Source: Daldinia sp. FL1419
Taxonomy: Eukaryota; Ascomycota; Sordariomycetes; Xylariales; Hypoxylaceae
Assembly: GCA_025201765.1 (NCBI GenBank)
Contig: MU623418.1
Coordinates: 111,941 to 175,940, forward strand
Direction of reading: 5' to 3'
Length of the DNA stretch: 64,000 bases
Position numbers and translations under genes: made by a program. Of the stretch, positions 58,240 through 64,000 are shown in pieces; positions within the stretch are counted from its first letter, which is position 1; each line of letters starts with the position of its first letter. A model generated the notes under the pieces. That model ran no database searches. It was not told the DNA's origin and saw only the letters and a program-made list of their open reading frames with translations.

Positions 58240-59887
58240 TATGCCTAGGCGTCTTGTTATGAAGACTTGAAGCGCTGTACAGAATAGTCCAGCTTAGACA
58301 CGACGAAAGACGGAGTCGAGAAGACTCGCGAATAGGGGGCCATGACAGCCTTTTATATAGCCGAGACAATTTTTAATATTTATATTAGGCTCCATCGAGT
58401 GTTCACTTTTGCAGAAACCAAACAATACCCAGAGGAGGTCCAGGACGGTGCCGAAGTAACTCAATCAAAAGCACGTCGTTCATTCGATCGCATTAGCGGG
58501 GGCGGAGCGTTGCCACGAGGACCGCTAATCTTCCCGTTGGAAATAGGTCGTATGTATAGGTCAATATCGGAAAGGTACAATGCCAAGTTTGCCATTAATA
58601 GCTTATAACAGCCTTGGCACATTCTAGGCCCCTCGCTAGCTGGAAAGAATCGTCGGAGAAGCATCCGTGGATATGGTGGGAGTAGTGAGTAGTTACGGTG
58701 GGATTTAACCGGGAAAGCTCTTCAGAGTAATAACTACGACAATTAAGAGTTGGGATACAATCGAGTGGCTTTTAAGCGTATAGTATTAGCAAGTATATTA
58801 ATAAAACTCTTCAATCCTGGATGCTATTGGTGGAATTTTACTTGTCAACTCTATTGAATGGAACATATTTGTCTATATGAGTTGGCTTCTTTCGCCTCGC
58901 GTCCCCAGATCTCCAAGACGGTCCCCCAGGTTAACCAGATGTAACCCTTCCCGAATGAGCCTCACCGTTTAAGTCGATACTTATATTTGGACTCTCTTGC
59001 ATAGGTATCTTGGAAGACTCGTCGAAGGTGAATTCTCGCGTAAAGTGCGGCTATCAACGTATACTACTGAGAACAATCGGCATTAAAAAGTATCTATGGA
59101 GTGCGTATATGAATGACACACATTGGATAGTTTTTTAATAGTGAATCTATTCCTGAAGTCAGTTGCTAAGGGGCTATTTTGGGTATATTGAGTCTTGGCG
59201 TACAACGTTATATGATGGAGACCCCTCTTCTAAGGCCTTGTTGGTGGACTGGATTAATACACAACGTATATCGTATTGTATACACCGGGCCTTTAAATAT
59301 GTGCGTCCTTTGGGGCGAGCTATTGGATAATCAGATGTATCTACTGACCAGATACCTATTCTACGGGAGGCAGTAGCATTTAGAAAGTTCCGATCAGGGA
59401 GAGCGAATTCTTTGAAACATAAGAGATGCTTATATATTGAAGGCTGGGAGAATTTTGAAACTAAGATATATTTATATAAGTTATTTTGAGGAATAAACCT
59501 CTCCTTAGGATTGAGCTTTCGTAAGGTTCTCTATAAGAACCCCTATGGTTACGACTGTATAGGTGATATGTCCTGTCTACAACCAAAAACAAGCGGCGTC
59601 TACCTGCTTTGGTGAACCTCATTGGAATTTTCATGATTATGCCGTCACTGGAAGCATCATAGCTAGGTACCTACCTAGGTACCTAGGTAATGATCATAAG
59701 TCTGGTTATTATCATCAATTAACTGAACAATCCCTCCTATTCCCAACCCTGCTGATACCTAATTCCAACTATATACATATATAAGAAGGCATGCATCGTA
59801 CAAGTCCTACTACATGGTTGAATGATATACAAAGTCCCCCTTGGGTGTAGCTAAGCTACGATTAATCCCATCATCGGCGCCCATCAC
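58240..59887. other. Intergenic region GH30 / subtilisin
   Basis: About 1.65 kb with the GH30 promoter and the subtilisin 3' region. A CTAGGTACCTACCTAGG palindrome cluster lies at 59663-59690. Small frames (65-88 codons) are unrecognised. Confidence 0.55.
58351..58359 (-). promoter_or_regulatory. TATA box of the GH30 gene
   Basis: TATATAAAA on the minus strand, about 112 bp upstream of the ATG at 58239. Confidence 0.6.
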
Positions 59888-61294
59888 TTAAGACTGGCCG
59901 TTGTTGGCGAGGAGGTTGGCGGTGTCGCTGGGAACACCGGAGATGACGTCGGAGAGCGCGCTCTTGGCAATGTAGTCGCAGAGAGAGTCGACCGGGGAAG
60001 CGTCGAGTCCTAGGTAGTAGGCACCGAGACCAGCAATGTGGGGGGAAGCCATGGAGGTTCCGGAGATGGTGTTCTGGGATATCGTTAGCATGAATGCGAA
60101 TACTAAATTTGCACTTAAGGGGGTTGGCTTACGGTCTCACCGCCGATCCAGGTGGACTCGATGTCAGTGCCGGGGGCGAGGATGTCAACGAGGCTGCCGA
60201 AGTTGGAGTACTCGGCGAGCTCGTCATCCTTGGTGGTGGCACCGACGGTGCAAGCGGACTTCTCCGAAGCGGGAGAAGAGGAAGAAGCGTCAGTAGCCTC
60301 GTTACCAGCGGCAACGGCAAGGAAAAGGCCGGCGCCAACGATGCTGGCGGCCGCCTCGTTCACGGCGCTGGAGGAGGAACCTCCGAGGGACATGTTGACG
60401 ACAACACCCTTGGGGCAGGTCTGGCCGGCAGCGTCCTTGGCGACGAAGTCCATACCGGCGATGACACCGGAGCTGTAATTCTCAGTCAGCTAACTGCGCT
60501 TTATAAGTGGCGCGTATCAGGGGTTATAACTTACTTGGTGCCGGAACCGCTGGCGTCAAGGACCTTGACGGCGAAGAGAGAGGTCTTCTTGGCAACTCCG
60601 TAAGTCTTGGAGCCAATGGTACCAGCGACGTGAGTACCGTGGCCGTTGCCGTCGGTGTCGTCGTTGTCAGCGAAGTTGTTGAGGAACTTGGCACGGCCCT
60701 CGAATTCCTGTATAGAGTTAAGCTATAAGTACCTAGGTAGTGATTGAGAGAAAATCATCCATTACATACCTCGTGGTCGACCTCGATACCGGTGTCGATG
60801 ATGTAGGCGCAAGTGCCCTCACCAGCGCTGTCGTCGTAGGTGTAAGTAGTGCTGCCAGGCTCGGAGCTGGAGAGACGGGCTAGACCCCAGTCGGCGTTCT
60901 CCTGGGTAGCCTTGATGGTGACAACGGCATCCTGCTCGATATAGTCGACCTAGCGAAAGGAGTTAGAGAATCTATCGGGTATAAAGGGCTGCTTTTCTTG
61001 TCTCCATTAGGTACTTACATCGGCGTTGTTCTTAAGAGCCTCAAGCTCCTCCTCGGAGAGGCTGGAAGCGAAACCCTTGAACTTGTTGTTGTTGTAGACG
61101 AAGTCGGCGTCGCTAGCAACGGACTGGATAGAGCTCTGGATAGACTCAGGCTTGGCCTCAGCCTTCATCTTGACGATGTACTTGCCATCGATAAGCTGAG
61201 CGCCTCGGGGCTTGATAACCGGCGCGGGTGTAGCTCGCTTCGAAGGCGCAGCAAGTGCCAGAGGCAGTAAAGCTAGAGCGGCGGCGGTACGCAT
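59888..61294 (-). CDS. Secreted proteinase K-like subtilisin (S8A)
   Basis: Five exons: 61019-61294, 60770-60949, 60535-60707, 60133-60472 and 59888-60073, 384 aa. The signal peptide is MRTAAALALLPLALAAPS. An I9-type inhibitor pro-domain follows (KYIVKMKAEA, FKGFASSLSEEELEALKNNAD, YIEQD). The mature enzyme shows the full triad: Asp in AYIIDTGIEVDHE, His in GNGHGTHVAGT and Ser in GTSMASPH, plus the oxyanion Asn in AVAAGNEA. Joins restore family sequence, e.g. VDHE-EFEGRAKF, SGSGTNSGVIAGMDF and IGGET-NTISGTSMASP. Such enzymes are extracellular alkaline proteases used in nutrition and, in some fungi, host colonisation. A TATA box lies 130 bp upstream. Confidence 0.96.
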
Positions 61295-61425
61295 GTTGGG
61301 ATATAGGGACGATGAATCTAGAGTTGATCTTGCGACGTTATCTGAAGCGAGTTATGCTTGTCGTTGGAGCTCTGAGTGTGAGATGATGAGAGTAAATATT
61401 CACCATCGACGGGAGAAGCATCGTC

Positions 61426-61434
61426 CTTTTTATA
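61426..61434 (-). promoter_or_regulatory. TATA box of the subtilisin gene
   Basis: TATAAAAAG on the minus strand about 132 bp upstream of the ATG at 61294. Confidence 0.6.
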
Positions 61435-63895
61435 AGACTCATCGTAACTCTTTGGCGAGAAGCGTGATGGTGTTGGATATTGAATGCAATGCCGTGATAG
61501 CTTTCATGATAGCAGATCTTTACCAAGGAGAGTACCTGGTAGTCGGACTGACTTGCTAGTGACCAGTTACATGTGAAAGACTCATGTGAGGTTGAAAGAG
61601 AATCATGGATAAGGTAAGGGTTCTGAGTAGGCGACAGAATTCCCTGCCCTGACCGGCCAATCCGACACGCATGGCGAGTGCCGATCCCAGCAGCACCTCC
61701 TAGAAAAGGTTTGGCTGGGCTGAGTTCCCCTTAGTCGTCGGAGACTTTCTCGTCCCTTCAATATTACAATAGACAGCTACGATCCAGTGGTTCTACTACG
61801 AGCTCCGAATATCGTAGAGTTACAGCTGTTTTGAATCCAGGGATTCGGGTTTTCTTGTTAAGTGCCGCGAAATTATCTGGGTAGCTATATAAACCACTTG
61901 TAATACTAAAGTGAGCCAATGACAACGAGATAACACAGAAGGCCAAGCTTCTGCCAGACAGCTAAGGGACTAGCTAGCTACGCGCGCATGCATACCTGGG
62001 ATACCTACGGCATACAGTTGCCAAGATTCCCTCAGCCTCGAGTAAAGCAACTTGACTTGAGCTTAGCTTTAAGCGTAGATGGACCTTGCCCAAGACAGCG
62101 TTATAACTGCCTTCCTTAATAGGAAACCCTACCCTCCATCATGGAGCTTTGGACCTGCGGGGGGCTGTCAGCATCGTTATCCAACAAGCTTTGACGATAG
62201 GGGTAAGTGGCTGATCGATTATCTCCGAGATGCAAGACAGCTACTAGTGTACAACTACCTATCATATACCCTGACTATCTGGGTACCTATATTACATGGT
62301 ATTAATAGTTTTAGCTATATTCTACCTACCTTAGTGGAAGCATACCTGCGTATACTAGTTTCATCCGAAATAGCTCTAAACACCGGACGTATATACTGCC
62401 GCGTGAGAGAATACTCGTGTTGTTGCGTCGTGGTATGTTATACTATCTAGTTTCTCTATCTTCTCGTTCCCCACGCCCCGCTGAAGAAAGTCGTCTCTTT
62501 TAGCTGATATTATTCGCAGAAAACAATAATATGAGCTGGCATAATGCCGGTAAGATATGAGAGATATGATATCCCTTACAACTTTATATTCACTACACCC
62601 CCCAAAAAAAACATCCCAGAAAAGACATCCACAACACCCACTGACGCCCACCATCGCCCACCATCGCCCATATTAATTACGATTGTGGTTTGGAGTACAT
62701 AGCGATGCCGTCAGACGGAAATATGCCCCAGATTGCGACACCGGTTTCCCCACATGATATATGTTGTTAGCAGAAAGCGGAATGTGACTGTTCCATTACT
62801 TTCTCTTTCCCCGAGAATTCCCAGAGAAATCCCAGGTGCATCTATCTCGACCTACCGCAACGATTTGTATCGGTGCTACTTGCGGTGTATTGTCATGTGT
62901 CTGATATCTGTAACCCATGCATCCCCGGGAAGACCCTCGTATTATAGTGTATTGTTGTTTACATTGTGAAGAGACCCTTTTTCTCACGCGAGGGGACTTT
63001 GTTTTAACTGTTTTATTAGTGTAGATTGTTGTTGGTCCCCCACATCTTCGACTTGTTGACCCCCCACTACCCCTGTTTTCCTTGTGTCCCTTGTCTCTCT
63101 TTGTTCCCCTCCTAACCGCCATAGGACCATCACGACAGCAGGACGACCCACGCCTAACCTTACCCCCCTGCCATGGATCTGCAAGTCTGATAGCAACGCC
63201 CCCGGTCTCTTAGATGGCAGGTGCCGGCAGCGGTCAGCCTACCTAATATATAAGGTCTTGGCATTTCCACCTGCGCAACCTGTTACCTACGACTCTCAAG
63301 GCTCCCCACGACTCGCACGACTTGTACGACTATCATTTAATATATAAACTACCTACCTACATATGTTATGCATACATAGTAATTAGATGGGCTATGTGAT
63401 TGTCGATCAGCTTCCCGCCTAGGTAGCCAGCGTCAGGTAGCCCGCGTCAGGTAACCGAGACGTCTCTTGCTGGGCCTCACGAGTTTAACTGACCGGCCTG
63501 ACCAGACTGGCTTAACATTGTTTTTCCTTGCCCCGGCCTACCCTTTGCAAATCCCAACTATATGCGGAAAGTACCTAGGATTTCCAATAAGGCTCACTTA
63601 CTTACAACGGCAGGCCGAATCTCTAAACGCACGGCGTTATTCCGGAGTCCGTCTTTTGACGCGATTCGTAATTCGTATTTTTATCTTTCTGCTTTTCTAT
63701 TCGATTGTTATCGAAAGATGATATGTTTTAGGATCGTACCGGTACTAATACCCAAATGCTCTTAACGAATCCATACACCGAACGCCTCACGAATACATAA
63801 TAATAATAAAAAAATAATAAAAATTCAAGAAAAAAAAAAAAAAAAACTGACAAATGTGCACTGCCGAATTATAAATCAGCGACGCGACCAAAATA

Positions 63896-63901
63896 GCGGG
63901 G

Positions 63902-63933
<32 letters not shown>

Positions 63934-63942
63934 CGGGGGGGG

Positions 63943-63983
<41 letters not shown>

Positions 63984-64000
63984 GGGGTGGGGGGGGTGGG
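63896..64000 (+). repeat. Near-pure poly(G) tract at window end
   Basis: About 105 bases, almost all G with a few scattered C and T, directly after a poly(A) run (about 63828-63846) and about 50 ordinary bases. It is probably a contig end or sequencing artefact rather than genome sequence. Confidence 0.85.

Larger units (their letters stand above)
61295..64000. other. Right-end intergenic region, gene-poor
   Basis: About 2.7 kb. It contains the subtilisin promoter, a 123-codon plus-strand frame at 62079-62450 with no recognisable domain, a tandem CGCCCACCAT repeat near 62645-62668, and the homopolymer tail at the right edge. Nothing else is supported. Confidence 0.5.

Noticed and set aside
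62079..62450. 123-codon plus-strand frame near the right end
   Set aside because: No recognisable domain, no supporting promoter and no plausible exon chain, so it is left as intergenic.
1..64000. tRNA, rRNA or CRISPR arrays
   Set aside because: No cloverleaf with proper A and B boxes, no rRNA core sequence and no spaced direct repeats were seen. CRISPR is not expected in a fungal genome. A tRNAscan run would settle the tRNA question.

Overview
The window is nuclear DNA from a filamentous ascomycete, most likely a Sordariomycete. This rests on spliced genes with short (about 50-140 nt) GT-AG introns and CTRAY-type branch points, recognisable fungal-only proteins (Smp3, Las21/Gpi7, Med15, a Whi5-type repressor, Pet100), secreted fungal hydrolases, an AT-rich island that looks RIP-mutated, and many dispersed TAGGTA/CTAGGTACCTAG palindromes between genes. 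Splice sites were placed by eye from frame continuity and family conservation.

Layout. 82-1735 (-): M18 aspartyl aminopeptidase. 1736-15306: about 13.5 kb without a convincing gene. It contains an AT-rich 3.8 kb element (8120-11955) with 149-bp terminal inverted repeats and an 8-9 bp target-site duplication, interpreted as a RIP-degraded Mutator-like DNA transposon. 15307-23524 (+): a glutamine-rich Med15/Gal11-type Mediator subunit with KIX region, a Whi5/Nrm1-type G1/S repressor, and a small Cys-rich unknown. 24031-35179: Laa1/HEATR5 HEAT protein (-), TACO1/YebC-family mitochondrial protein (+), Pet100 cytochrome oxidase assembly factor (-) and Smp3 GPI mannosyltransferase (-). 36522-39456 (-): Las21/Gpi7 GPI ethanolamine-phosphate transferase. 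40058-41257 (+): unrecognised 399-aa protein. 41578-43794 (-) Nop4 and 44323-47463 (+) condensin subunit Ycg1/Cnd3 share a divergent promoter. 48420-50109 (-): rhomboid protease. 51559-52132 (-): Dim1/Dib1 spliceosomal protein. 53445-61294 (-): three consecutive secreted hydrolases, namely a sedolisin, a GH30 xylanase-type enzyme and a proteinase K-like subtilisin. 61295-64000 is gene-poor and ends in about 100 bases of near-pure G.

Most of the window is conserved housekeeping: transcription, cell-cycle control, trafficking, GPI-anchor synthesis, ribosome biogenesis, chromosome condensation and splicing. The right end is accessory and degradative, suited to breakdown of protein and plant xylan outside the cell. 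Smp3 and Las21 act in the same GPI-anchor pathway and are neighbours. The clearest structures beyond ordinary genes are the decayed TIR transposon, a condensin intron that stays open in frame, a rhomboid C-terminus hidden behind an intron, a GC-AG intron in LAS21, and a one-base frame conflict in the sedolisin gene. I found no clear evidence of an entirely new biological system.
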